Shown one piece after another: positions 33,442 through 44,540 of a stretch of 64,000 nucleotides of DNA (positions are counted from its first letter, which is position 1; each line of letters begins with the position of its first letter). The DNA is taken from positions 18,412,001 to 18,476,000 of the forward strand of contig CM076140.1 of the NCBI GenBank assembly GCA_038025085.1, in the 5' to 3' direction. Source of the DNA: Tetragonia tetragonoides. Taxonomy: Eukaryota; Streptophyta; Magnoliopsida; Caryophyllales; Aizoaceae. The translations under genes and the position numbers were made by a program. A model generated the notes under the pieces. It did no database searches. It was not told the DNA's origin and saw nothing but the letters and a program-made list of their open reading frames with translations.

Positions 33442-34710
33442 TGTAGACGCGAAAAAAGCGTCTTCAGATTTCTCCGCAAAAGCCCGATGATAAAAGGAGT
33501 AATTTTTAAGCTTGAACTGCTATTTTTGCTTTAATAGTTAAGATAAGGTCTTAGGTTTTTCCTCCAAACACTCCTTCATTTCATTTCATTCAAAAACCCC
33601 ATTCAAGAGCTTTCCAACGACACGTCTTATGCCTCGTTCCGACTCCCGGTCACCAAGTTGTGATTTAGGGGTAAAACCGTCTTTTACCGTTCAGGGGTAA
33701 AACAGTCTTTTCGCGTTTTTCGGAATATTTAAATTCCTCGGGAAAATAAAAATGGGCTGGATGTCGTCATTGTGACGACATCCAGCTGGCTGCTGACAGC
33801 CGTCAGCGGCCCAGGCCAAATTCCCAGGGCCGCTAGTGACCCTGACTTCCCTTCGGGCCCGACTCATTTTTTAAGCCCGTCTCGTTTTCAGCTCAATTTC
33901 TGCCGTCCAAACCCTACCTCCCACGCTTATATAAACAACCCTTCACCCTCAGTTCAAAACACACAGCCTACAGTTGGCAACCTCTATTCTCGGTTGAATA
34001 CTCCCGAGCTTCTCCCTCTTTCTTCTAAAACTTGAGATCTTACTTTACTATTTTTGTCAAATATAGCCTACAGTTCAGGTACAAATTCCTGAGGGTTCAA
34101 ATTAAATTGCTTGCCTAATTGTTTATTTTCCAGTAGTCATAATGTAGATATGATGCTAGAATAACGTTTTTATTGCTTCCTAAATACTGTCTGTATAGTC
34201 GTTATGCTGCTCAACTTGTCAATCAAATGCATGTCTAAATAAGGGTTAAAATAAATGTTGTGATGTTTGTGGTGAACCAATTAATAGTCTAAGTCTAGGT
34301 TGTTAATTCGGTTTTGCATGGGAATTATGTCTTTAAATTATTAAGCAAACTTGAGTTAGAAGAGGCCGTCATAAAACGGGCGAGTTGGGTGACTAACACC
34401 TTCCCACCTCGTACCTTCGCCCCCGAACCCTTTATTCTTGGGTACTTACATGTTTTAGATAAGCGGGAGTCTTTCTAAAAACATGATTAGTTCAGTTATT
34501 GCGCTATTGGGTTGTCCCTTCGGTTTGTCCATTTGATAAAATGCCGATAGCAGATTTGTGACCTCTTTCATGGTTTTTATTTAATTCAAGTCTTTTCAAA
34601 AGCTTTTCTAGCTCGATGGTCCCTTGAACTTATCTAAGCCCCCAATTGACAAATTTTCTATAAGGACGCATTCCGTGGAAACAGGGTAGGAAAAATCTCG
34701 GGTCCTTACA
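33442..34710 (+). repeat. 5' LTR of Tat-1
   Basis: 1269 bp, TGTAGACGC ... GTCCTTACA. TATA box TATATAAA at 33928-33935. The first bases form a hairpin (agacgc at 33445-33450 with gcgtct at 33458-33463), kept in both LTRs. Relative to the 3' LTR it has an extra 53-bp segment around 33719-33771 and an extra 22 bp near 34265; elsewhere the two differ by a few percent by eye. Confidence 0.9.
33756..33786. repeat. Perfect 14-bp hairpin in the Tat-1 5' LTR
   Basis: gctggatgtcgtca and its exact complement are separated by three bases. The left arm lies in the 53-bp segment that the 3' LTR lacks; the right arm is present in both LTRs. Confidence 0.85.
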
Positions 34711-34711
34711 G

Positions 34712-34729
34712 TGGCGACTTCACTGGGGA
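34712..34729 (+). other. Tat-1 primer binding site
   Basis: TGGCGACTTCACTGGGGA starts one base after the LTR. This wording is typical of Tat/Ogre elements, which are thought to use tRNA-Arg; the tRNA assignment is from memory. Confidence 0.7.
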
Positions 34730-35680
34730 TTTATTTAAGAGGGTGAGACTCGAAAGTCAAGTTTGCTTAATTGTTTAATAACATGTTCCATATATTTGCA
34801 TCATTTGCATGTGCTTTGGCACAACCTTTTGACCCTCGAGGAAGTTTGTGTCGCAACTCGTAGACAACCCGTATATCTAAATGAATATAGAGTTGTCCTA
34901 TCGTGCAAATCGACGCTTCCTCACCCATGACTCATCAATCCTTGTTGATGAAAATAATTACAATTGATGTGTCGACCATCTGCCGAACGGAAATTGTAAT
35001 TTGTCGTGGTAACCTCACAGGAGCCAAAAGCCTTTAACCCACATTTGTGCATCCGCTTGCTTGTTGTGCATGTGTCGTTGTAATGCCCGTCTGATCACAT
35101 GTTTGCCTGTAAACTACGTAGGATTATCGTGATTATGTGCCAACATGTACTTACGTGCTAGGAGTCGTTTCTTTTTATTTTTAGCTAGTTCCTAGTGCCC
35201 GAAGATGGTGCGAGAATTCAAATTCAATGAACACTCCTCATTTTTCCCAATGATATATTCTAAAAGTCGTGAACAATTTTCTAGGACCTTTTTAGTTATA
35301 AAAAAAAGTCAGTCTTTCAATTTTCCTTTTCCCTTTTCTTATTTCTGTATTTTCTTTTTCTTTTGATGTAATTCAGATTCGGTCAAAAAAAAAAAAAATA
35401 GAAAAAAAAATAATTGGCAAAATCAAACCAAAAAAAAAAAAAAAAACCGCCGAAAAAATCAAAGCAAAATAAATAATCGAAAAAAAAATATAAAAAAAGG
35501 ACCGAAATGTATTTTTATTTTATTTTACCCCATTTCCATTTTCTTTGAGTCTAGAAAAATAAAAATTAAGGTAGTTCATCTTTTTCTATTTTTCTTATTT
35601 TCGTTCATTGACTTTATTTTCCTTGGACATTAGGGAGATATTTAGGCATTTAGGCTTAAGGACTTTCCTCTTTAAGGACA
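34730..35680 (+). other. Tat-1 5' leader, non-coding
   Basis: Long leader with an A-rich low-complexity stretch (about 35380-35500). No gene seen. Confidence 0.6.
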
Positions 35681-37138
35681 ATGTGTTTTCTATATGTGGG
35701 TCATTTATTTTTATTATTAGATGAGAGTCTCATGGTTTTCTTGTTACTAAGTGCTCCGTGCTTCCTACTCAGGATAGAATTTGAAGGAGAAAGATTGGGC
35801 CAGGTCCGTTCCACTTCCCTATCATACCTTGATTCAAGCCACTTTGATCACGTCATGATTAGAACAGTCCAAGAGTATCTGGTTGAGATGACTGACCGAA
35901 TGGATCGATTGGAAGCTGACATCACCAACATTAAGTCACGGTAGTTATGGGACACACCCATGTTCGTCCCTTCGTCTGAAAATCGGAAATCCGTGACTCC
36001 AGAAAAGCCCGATCCTATTCTCCAAGGGCCGGAAAATAAACGTAAGAGTGATACATCTTCCTCCAATGTCTCATCAAGGGAATACTACGTACCCCGGAAT
36101 AAGCCAAGCAGGGACTTCACTCCATTGGGAGTAACCCTCAGTACAGCTTTCGAGAGATTAGTAGACAAAGACATGCTTCGACCCGTAGGTCCCACTCCAG
36201 AACCGAGTACCAAGGGTTGCAACTGGAAAGAAGGCGATTACTATAAGTATCGCCAAGGGAAAAGTCATGACACAAATGACTGTTGGGCCCTTAAACACAT
36301 CATCCAGGACAAGATAGACAATGGCACACTACCATTGCCTAAAGCTGAAGAAACCGGAAGTTTTGGCAACCTCCTAGGTGCTATCAATCACATTGCAATT
36401 GAGGAGCCCAAAGATTACTCTCACCTCATCTATGATGAGGAGACCACTTTGATTTCTCAAAAATCCTATGAAGAAGAATCAGCTATAACAAGCCACAAAA
36501 TGGTGGATGACAAAAGTCAAATACAAGAAAGTCTGGCTCGTATAATCAAGGAGATACAAAAGGTGAGAGAGAAGATTGACATTCTAAAAGAACGCACCGC
36601 CAAACGCAGAAACACAGTCATCTTGACCAAAGAGGAAACTTGGAGGCGCCAAGATCTCCTGTATCACAAGATGTCCAAGTATGGGTATGTTCGTCCAAGG
36701 ACCCCCACATCAAAGCTACTGCCGAGGGACGGAAATCTATTTCTAAGCTGCACCTATTGCGTAGTTGAAGGACATCACATCAACCAATGCAGACGTTTTA
36801 AGGGGCTTGTCGTGCGTTTCATTGACCAAGGGACGATGTGGCTGCCATACACTTGGACAGCCAGCTGGTGTCGTCATAGTCACGAAAAGTACACCCCTCT
36901 CTTTGCACCAATGGAAGCTGTTATGAATGCGCTAGTATGGAGAGGTGATATTCAACCCTAGGAAGAGGCAAAATCAGAACCGGGAGAAAACCGATCTTAT
37001 TGCAAGTATCATCGGGTATTCGGGTACCATACAGATGACTACCTACGTCTAAAAGACAATGTCCAAGGTGTCATTGATAGAGGAGAAGTTCCGCCACCAC
37101 TAAGGGATGGCAACATGGATGATGAAGTCTGGAACTGA
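35681..37138 (+). pseudogene. Tat-1 gag remnant with three zinc-knuckle-like modules
   Basis: A coiled-coil-like segment (EYLVEMTDRMDRLEADI) ends at a stop at 35942. The frame from 35960 has three similar modules: KGCNWKEGDYYKYRQGKSHD then TNDCWALKHIIQDKIDNG; CTYCVVEGHHINQCRRF then VVRFIDQG; and, after a stop at 36959, CKYHRVFGYHTDDYLRL then VQGVIDRG. Only the middle one keeps all CCHC residues; the first has Tyr for the first two Cys and the third has Tyr for the last Cys. A second coiled coil (LARIIKEIQKVREKIDILK) lies between modules 1 and 2. Gag is diverged from that of Tat-2 although the integrases are nearly identical. Confidence 0.7.
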
Positions 37139-37492
37139 TTGGTTGCCCGCAGGAGCTAGAGGAGTCGAGTCTGAGTCCCCAAGTTGTGTCGAGTTATGGT
37201 CCTAGCTAAATCTTTAGGTTGAGTCTTGAATAGGGGGTGTTCCCCTTTTTAATTTTCCTTCTAAGTCTAGTTTCTTTTTGACGGGTATTAGAGACCCTCT
37301 TCTCTAAAGTCATGTGTGTTTATCCATTTTTGCAAATCAATAAAAATCCTCTTGCTCATTTCTTTCTTTGTTTAGCTATTGACAAATCCAATGAATACAA
37401 AGTTGCACAAATCATTAACTAATCAGTTTAATTAATGCAAGTAAACTTCGCAAAGCAAGAATGCAGATTTTCACCTTTTTTCAGGAATTCGA
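37139..37492 (+). other. Junction where protease, RT and RNase H are deleted
   Basis: Sequence up to tttagctattgacaaatcc matches the region just before the RT frame in Tat-2 (57476-57500); after about 37525 it matches Tat-2 from 59522. Roughly 2 kb of pol present in Tat-2 is therefore missing, with about 130 bp of unrelated sequence between. Confidence 0.6.
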
Positions 37493-38276
37493 GTGGCTGA
37501 ACTCCCTCAACGATGCTGCTCCACAAGAAGAAGCGAGCCAGCCTTTTGCAACAACCTTGACACGGAGATAACTTTGGCTCCGATCGAAGAAGATCCTTCG
37601 TACCAAGACGTCTTAAACTACATCACCAAAGGAATATACCCTCAAGATGCACCACTAAGAGCTCAACGGGCCATCCGTCTCTTAGCGGCGCAATACATAG
37701 AATACAAGGGGGTTCTGTACAAGAAATCTCACAACGGGTTTAAACTCAGATGTGTGAACTTCGAAGAAGCTGCAGAGATTATGGACGAGGTACATAATGG
37801 GGTGTGCGGACCACACATGAATGGTCGAATGCTCTCCAGGAAGATTTTACAGCTAGGGTACTACTGGACTACTATGGAAAGGGATTGCTATAACTACATC
37901 AAGAAATGCAAGAAGTGTCAGATATATGCCAACCTGCAGCATATGCCACCCTTGATGCTCCATAACTTCACCTCCCCTTGGCCATTTTCCGCATGGGGAA
38001 TAGATAACATTGGAAAGATCACCCCGAAGGGCTCGGGAGAACATGAATACATCCTAGTAGCCATAGACTATTTTACCAAGTGGGTTGAAGCCCAGTCCTA
38101 TGCCGTCCTTACCTCCAAACAAGTGTCCAAATTAATAAGGAACAACATCATTTGCCGATATGGTGTTCCACATGAAATCATAAGTGACCATGGATCCCAC
38201 TTCAAAGCCGAAACAACCACCCTCCTCAAAAGCTACAAAATCCAGCACCACAAATCATCCCCTTACCGTCCCCAAA

Positions 38277-41200
38277 TGTAACAACCCAAATTTTCAAAGC
38301 CTGTTTATGGCAAAATCCATCATTAGCGGAAGCATCTCAAAGCATAATTTGGGCTTGTTACCGCCGTATTCCCTCTCGGAGGAAATACAAGGCTAGGGGA
38401 ACAGTGGTACTAATGAGCTATTGAAATGAAACGATGGATCTTTATTAACTGAATCATAATTGTTTTTACAAACACGCTTACAATAACTAAAAAGAAATGA
38501 CGGTTATCTACACTTGACGTTCTCTCATCTAAGCCCTGTTTCCCGAAAGACAACACCTGCAAAACTCAACAGAGAACATACACTGCCCTCCCCGTAAACG
38601 GATAGAACAGGGGTCAAATCAGCAAACGTTGAGTAACACCACTCTACCATGTAAAAACCAATTCCTAAGTACACCTGCCTTAATTAGGAACCATTTTGCA
38701 TCTCAGAGTAAATCTCTTTTCTTAGAAACATTTTTGAAAACGAAAACTTTTATTTGAAAACAGAAAACCATCTTTTAAAAACGAAAGCTTTTCAACCAAC
38801 AGATTTCTCGTATAACTTCTCAAAATTCCTTTGAAAGAGTTTACTTTCAAAACCAAAGCTTTTGATAATCTCCGCTTTACAAACAACAGATTACCGAACA
38901 GAATTCACTATTCAGCCACTCGTCATCCCTTCATCCCTTCAATAATCCGTTTATTTTATTATGTCATTGGGAAAAGTGAACAAGATAGTATGACAACAAT
39001 GGAGATGCTTTACCATGTGTATACTACTCGGGGAACGTCTTTCCTCCGGGGAATATATATTCCCTCATAAATTGGCTATAACAGATAACGCCTAGTATGA
39101 TCATACCCCTTAAGTACTCTCGGAGATAACTTTACCGTAGAGTATGTCCATCGGAGTACCTTACCTCATGACATTCATGGTCGATCAAACCATGACCTTA
39201 AGGACGGACACATAATATACAGAATAACATAATTCTCCTTGGATGGTTCCCTTTCGAGAACAATCCTCTGGAGTACACAATGTTCATCACTCATGGAGGT
39301 AGTACTTTGCCATGAGCTTCTCAACCCACATGCCATTCTTTCACTTTAAGTGATTAATGTCTTTCCACAAAAGCACAGCATATAAAGACATGTAGCACAA
39401 CAATAGGCTTACTATTCCACTTATCATCTCTCTGACAACACTTCTGACATCTTTGTTTCAGAAAAACCATAAAACTTGTAATATCACTTTGAGATATCAT
39501 AAACAAAGTACTTTAGATCTTTAAAACCATTTGAAACATAATCCCAAGCACAGGACACATAGCATGTAGAGTAAAAACAAAATAGAACTTAGAAAAGTAG
39601 TAGACATGGAAGTTACCTCGTGCTATCTAGGACTACAGGTTATGATTACTCAAAGCACTTCTAACTTGGGCTTCACCAAGCTTTCGCTTTTACTTCCAAC
39701 AGGTAGCTAAGGTCACCAAAGTTACCATAATCGAAAATGAGTTCAATTGGACATAGAATCCATGAGAAAATCACAAAGTAACTCAAGGAGTAATGCTGGA
39801 TGAACTGCAGAACTGAAGGTGTAATGTAAAGGGCTTTTTGAGGGTCTATATGATCACGTTTATGGAAAGAAACAACTGGGAATTTAATATTTATGTCTTA
39901 GGGTTCTAACAAAGATTGTAGAGGTTCATTATCATATGTATTCAAGGAGATAGTTACCTAAGAGTGTAGAGGTATCAATCTTACAGGTTGATTTGCACAG
40001 TCGGGAGAAGTGGAGTTTTTGAGAGGGTTCGAGGTGCGAGAACTGAGAACAAAATGGCTCTGTTTATGGGCTATTTATAGGGCTTAAATTTGGCAAAGTT
40101 TCACACGCAACAAGATAGGATAAGCATGACTAAAGTCGGTTCCAAAACCGACTTAAACACGCCAGGTAGGTCGGTGCTGTGTGGCGGTTGGATAAGCTTG
40201 CCTTCTTGGCTGTATTAGGCGGATATTAAAGACCTATGATGAGCTACATTGATAGCCTAAAGGTAGGGAGTCTCATAAGGATCAAATACAGCTATAGGTC
40301 AGGGTCATAGAGCATATGAAACGGCTCTCCAATCATAGATAAGTATATGAGCTGTTGTTTCTGGAACATGTTTGTTTGTGGTCTTGTTTAATGATGGTTC
40401 TCATTGCTATTGGAGCATCACTTGGGGATATTCTCATACATATAACACGGTATCTTGGATAAAAGTATTGGACTCTATGTCAAAGGATAAGAGCGATCAA
40501 ACTTATCTACAAGAGAGGTCTAATGCACAATTACTGCATCGGCTTATAAGTGGCTTGTGTAAGGTTAAGAGCTTGCTTGGCAAAAGGGTTTTCATTCTTA
40601 TCCATTTTTGGATAAGATCAAACTTTCATGATAAGGATAAGATCAACTAAAGTTGTGTTTATCCATTGCTTAGCCCATAAGGCACTATTGAGGTAGCAAA
40701 GTTCAAATCGTCTTTGTACTCTTAATGCTATTCCATTGTGCTTGATTTGTGCGACTCTTCTAAGGTGATATCCTTTGGTGTTGGGGCACGAATTGGGCTT
40801 ACTACAACATTAGGATCATGGCTCTATCAATTGGCATTAATGATTCGGAGAGATTGTGGCTTAACGACGAAGAAACGGGTCTCGAATTGAACATGACATA
40901 ACAACCAAGTACGTGCTTTAACTGAAAATATGTTTTAACTTTCTAAAAGACTTATAATGGTCTACTAAGAGGTTTCATAGAATCTTAATCCAATACGGTA
41001 TGGGATAATCACATGACAATTGAATGTCCGTTTGGTTCTAGGTATATGGCATTCCGTAATCACAATCAAAGATATAAGCGATGAACAATTTGCTTGGTTT
41101 AGATTTCTCTCCTTTGATTTCCGATCCAAAGGGGTTGCTATTGGTTTCTCTAATGACTCCGCATAGGCTCGAGAAAATTTTCTGTAACGTAAGAAAGGAA

Positions 41201-41332
41201 CATCTCTTGTCTAAACCGGGACAAAGGTTAACAGGTTTAAAATTTTAAATCAATTTGGTCAAAGACAACCTAAATTTTTGATAACACATGTTTAATCTCT
41301 AATCAATGGTGGTAATTTTGGTGGCTGTTACA
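38277..41332 (-). repeat. 3' LTR of the inserted non-autonomous element
   Basis: 3056 bp. A TATA box (TATAAATA) lies at plus 40072-40079. Plus-strand ORFs inside (38831-39070, 40372-40650) recur in the other LTR but run antisense to the element and have no recognisable domain, so they are not called. Confidence 0.88.
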
Positions 41333-41345
41333 TTCTACCCTCCTT
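41333..41345 (-). other. Polypurine tract of the non-autonomous element
   Basis: AAGGAGGGTAGAA on the minus strand, directly before the 3' LTR; it primes plus-strand DNA synthesis and fixes the orientation. Confidence 0.75.
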
Positions 41346-43475
41346 AAAAGAAGTTTCGTCCCCGACACTTAAACTGAGTTAGTCCTTAGGTTTAGTTAAG
41401 ACATTCAGAAGAGTATTGCTTGACTGTAAAAACCCAATCGCATGACTACATTATTCTAGACAGACTCTGTAAGCCAAACCTTGATATGAACGTATTCAAA
41501 TGTCATCTATTCCACCGTTTACTATAACATCAGTCTAAAAGTTCACAATATATCATAATTTAACCGAAAATGCCCAAATATAATTGTTAATTTCAAACTC
41601 TCTTCTATGCTGAATACCTCAACACCATTCGGTCAACATAATCCTCAAATATATTGATCCCCAAGCATGGATATGATACTCAGAAGTGCATTCCATGAAT
41701 CACCAGGTGCTAGGTTTATACTGTGTATAATTCTCCTCATATCCCTTAATTTGAAGTCCTTCAAACAGATGGTCAGAATCAAACTCGAATCATCAGTACT
41801 CAAATCTCTTACTCCATATATATATGAACCTCTAAAATGAGCATCTCAACTCTCTCTAGCAACATTAGATTCTACGACCTTCAATCAGTTATACCTCAAT
41901 AACTTTGCAACCATGAACTCTCGATAAGTAATCCAATATGCTTGCCATGCTATAAACTTAATTATCTAATAAGTATGCCAATTGCTCTCGGTTATCAACT
42001 CTTATAGCCTCGTCAATGTGGAAAGTGAGCTCGGCGGTAAAACCGCAAAAATAATAACAATAACAGAACCATGGCCTCCACGGCCTCCAAACATAATAAT
42101 ACAGCCATTACAGGCTCTCAAACGTCCACTCTCGGACAAATTCATAACCATATCACAGTTTAATAAAACAGTTATGCTCATCACCTAAGAGTCAATATCT
42201 TAGGTTACTTTCACACATGCCAAGAGCTAAAGAAGATAATATTCTTTGAGCCTTAATACCAAGATCAGTATTTCAAAATGTTCCCATAGTCCCCTGTGTA
42301 GTCTCATTCTATATCATATACCCATCATTATTTAATAATGATAGATAGCTCACAAATTATGGCACGGGTTCCCCAAATCACTTGTTTCTTGGTTTAACTC
42401 TCAACTACATTATTTGGAACATGCAAATCAACATCTTCTCATAACTCAAATGTATACATTGGCTAATTGCAACCAACTTTACTTCCCTTACATAGTTAAC
42501 ATAACTTATACATTATCTACTTGACCTGTCCCTTCTCTAAGGTATACTAATTGTCACATATGATGACCCTAGGACTGCTTAAAATACCGATTCATCAACA
42601 CCAGAAATGTCTTGGGCATTCTTCACTCCTAATAGTATAACCAGAAACTCAAAATGATCACTCCTAATCACCCAACACTATTGGGGATTCCTCATCCCCC
42701 AGTTCTCAAATGCTAATATCCAAAACATAAATCAATACTCCAAATAGATATAATCAAGTTCCCTCAACATCTAGAGGTGTTAACACTAGTCACTAGGAAT
42801 AACCTATCCAAGGCACTTCGGTTATTTCTAATGTGCTTCACGGGTTAACATGCTTACTCGGAAAATAAGTGAAACAGACACTAATAACTATCCTTGTTTA
42901 ACCGGTAAAGACTTAATCGTACCTGTACACTTAAGCTGTTAAATACAACAGCTGACGTCCCAAAATTCAAGCTTGACACTTGTAGGCCATGTGATCATAA
43001 CACGCTTCAACTGCGCACTCTGATACTTAAACAAATAACACGTGGAAGCGCACGAATGCAAATAAACAATAATCTGGCAAACTTTCCTTAACGTCATCAA
43101 TAAATCAAACTGTTACTTACGACATCCTCAAACTTATTGCTAATGTTAGGTATCCCAAAAGTCATATCCTAAACAGAATTACAATCATAACCTTAGCAAA
43201 GCAACAACCTTTATAACAACACTTTGTATATTACAACCTAGTGTCGAAGTACAACTCGCTATTTACATCAAAACTAGCAAATACATAACCGCTATACAAC
43301 CAAAATATGTTCTTAGTAGAACTAAGTTACACAACATTATCATACACATTTCACATAGAATCAAACACAAGTCGACAAACTAATATGTACAAAACAGACT
43401 TTCTAGTTGGTACATGCTAGTCTATTGTCTCCCAAAGGTTTTCCCCCCTTCCAATGTTCAATCAAGTTCTTTACT
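41346..43475 (-). other. Non-coding interior of the non-autonomous element
   Basis: About 2.1 kb of AT-rich sequence with no ORF of note on either strand. A gag/pol relic was looked for and not seen. Confidence 0.6.
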
Positions 43476-44387
43476 AATCTTCACTGTTTACATCTGAGTA
43501 ATCCTCTATAGGTATCACTTCTGGTTCTTCCTCTGAGTCACTCTCAATATCATCACTCCCCCATTCATCTGAGCTAACCAATATAACTCAATGCGGGCAT
43601 GTTTGTCTACAGTCAAATGTTCTTCAACATATTCTTTTTGTTGCATACGTAGCTCTTCTGGGCTAGGTTCCACATGGATCCTTGTACCTTCTTCTACTTT
43701 ATATGGTTTCACGCCCTCTCCCTTATAATTTTCTTCTGATACCATAATCTCCTCGTATACCCTATCATCTCGGTGTACATGATCTATAAGGTAATTGGCT
43801 TTACCCTCAACATCTATCTCTGTATTAGTTTCACTATCACTAACGTCTAGCATATCAAAATCATCAATGTCTGAAATTTCCCAAAAGTTGTCTAAATCCA
43901 TATCAAGTACTATTTGAGGTTGTAAGTAACCTAATATCCCCATAATTCTAGTGGCTTTCCAATACTGATTTAGTTCCAAAATATCATCTTCTACCTCATC
44001 AACAGTCTTGGACCATCTAATCCACTCAGGATTCAAATAGTTATCACATGGGCCTACTCCTTCAGGTATGTACTCCCTCAACCGTAGATGACTGTAGATG
44101 CGATACTCAACCCATGGAGATATCCCTGGTAAAGTTTTCGTAACGACATATGCTTGTACCTCATTACGATATAAAGGATTAGGACCGACTATCATATTGT
44201 AATAGCCTATGTATCTCATCATATCGCTTACGTGTCTAGAAACAAGCTTCATTGGGAATAATCCCCACATGAGAGGATGCAAAGGTTCACTCCCTCTACG
44301 TTCCACCATATATAGCACATAGAAGCAAACAAAGAAAAATAAGACAACACAGATAATCCCACATAACAACAACAATCCCAAGCCCAT
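43476..44387 (-). CDS. Unrecognised membrane-anchored protein of the non-autonomous element
   Basis: The 290-codon ORF (44387-43515) begins about 150 bp after the 5' LTR on the element's strand. Residues 2-27 are a strong hydrophobic segment (LGLLLLCGIICVVLFFFVCF), a membrane anchor or signal. A globular-looking middle follows (PMKLVSRHVSDMMRYIGYYN, IRWSKTVDEVEDDILELNQY), then an acidic part (DNFWEISDIDDFDMLDVSD). After about residue 270 the frame becomes Arg/Lys-rich and stops, but the +1 frame from the same point reads SSDEWGSDDIESDSEEEPEV and ends at a stop at 43476, continuing the acidic character. A 1-nt indel near 43570 is therefore likely. No family is recognised; an envelope-like or host-derived origin cannot be decided. 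Confidence 0.6.
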
Positions 44388-44540
44388 CTATACTCTCTCT
44401 TCCGACGGCTTTAAACATATTTAAATTCTGTTAATACACCAAAGTCTTGCTTATTCCATTTCAACCTAAATCAGTTTAATTGACGCTTAGATCATAATGA
44501 TCATTGCGTCGACACAAAGAGCAAACCGGTCTAACACTCT
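44388..44540 (-). other. 5' leader of the non-autonomous element, primer site not identified
   Basis: Where the last 53 bases of the 5' LTR and the primer site are expected, the sequence differs from the other LTR and no TGGTATCAGAGC-type primer site is seen. The LTR end has been lost or replaced. Confidence 0.5.

Noticed and set aside
38831..40650. Plus-strand ORFs inside the LTR of the non-autonomous element, repeated at 45040-45279 and 46581-46829
   Set aside because: Their recurrence is explained by LTR duplication; they run antisense to the element and have no domain.
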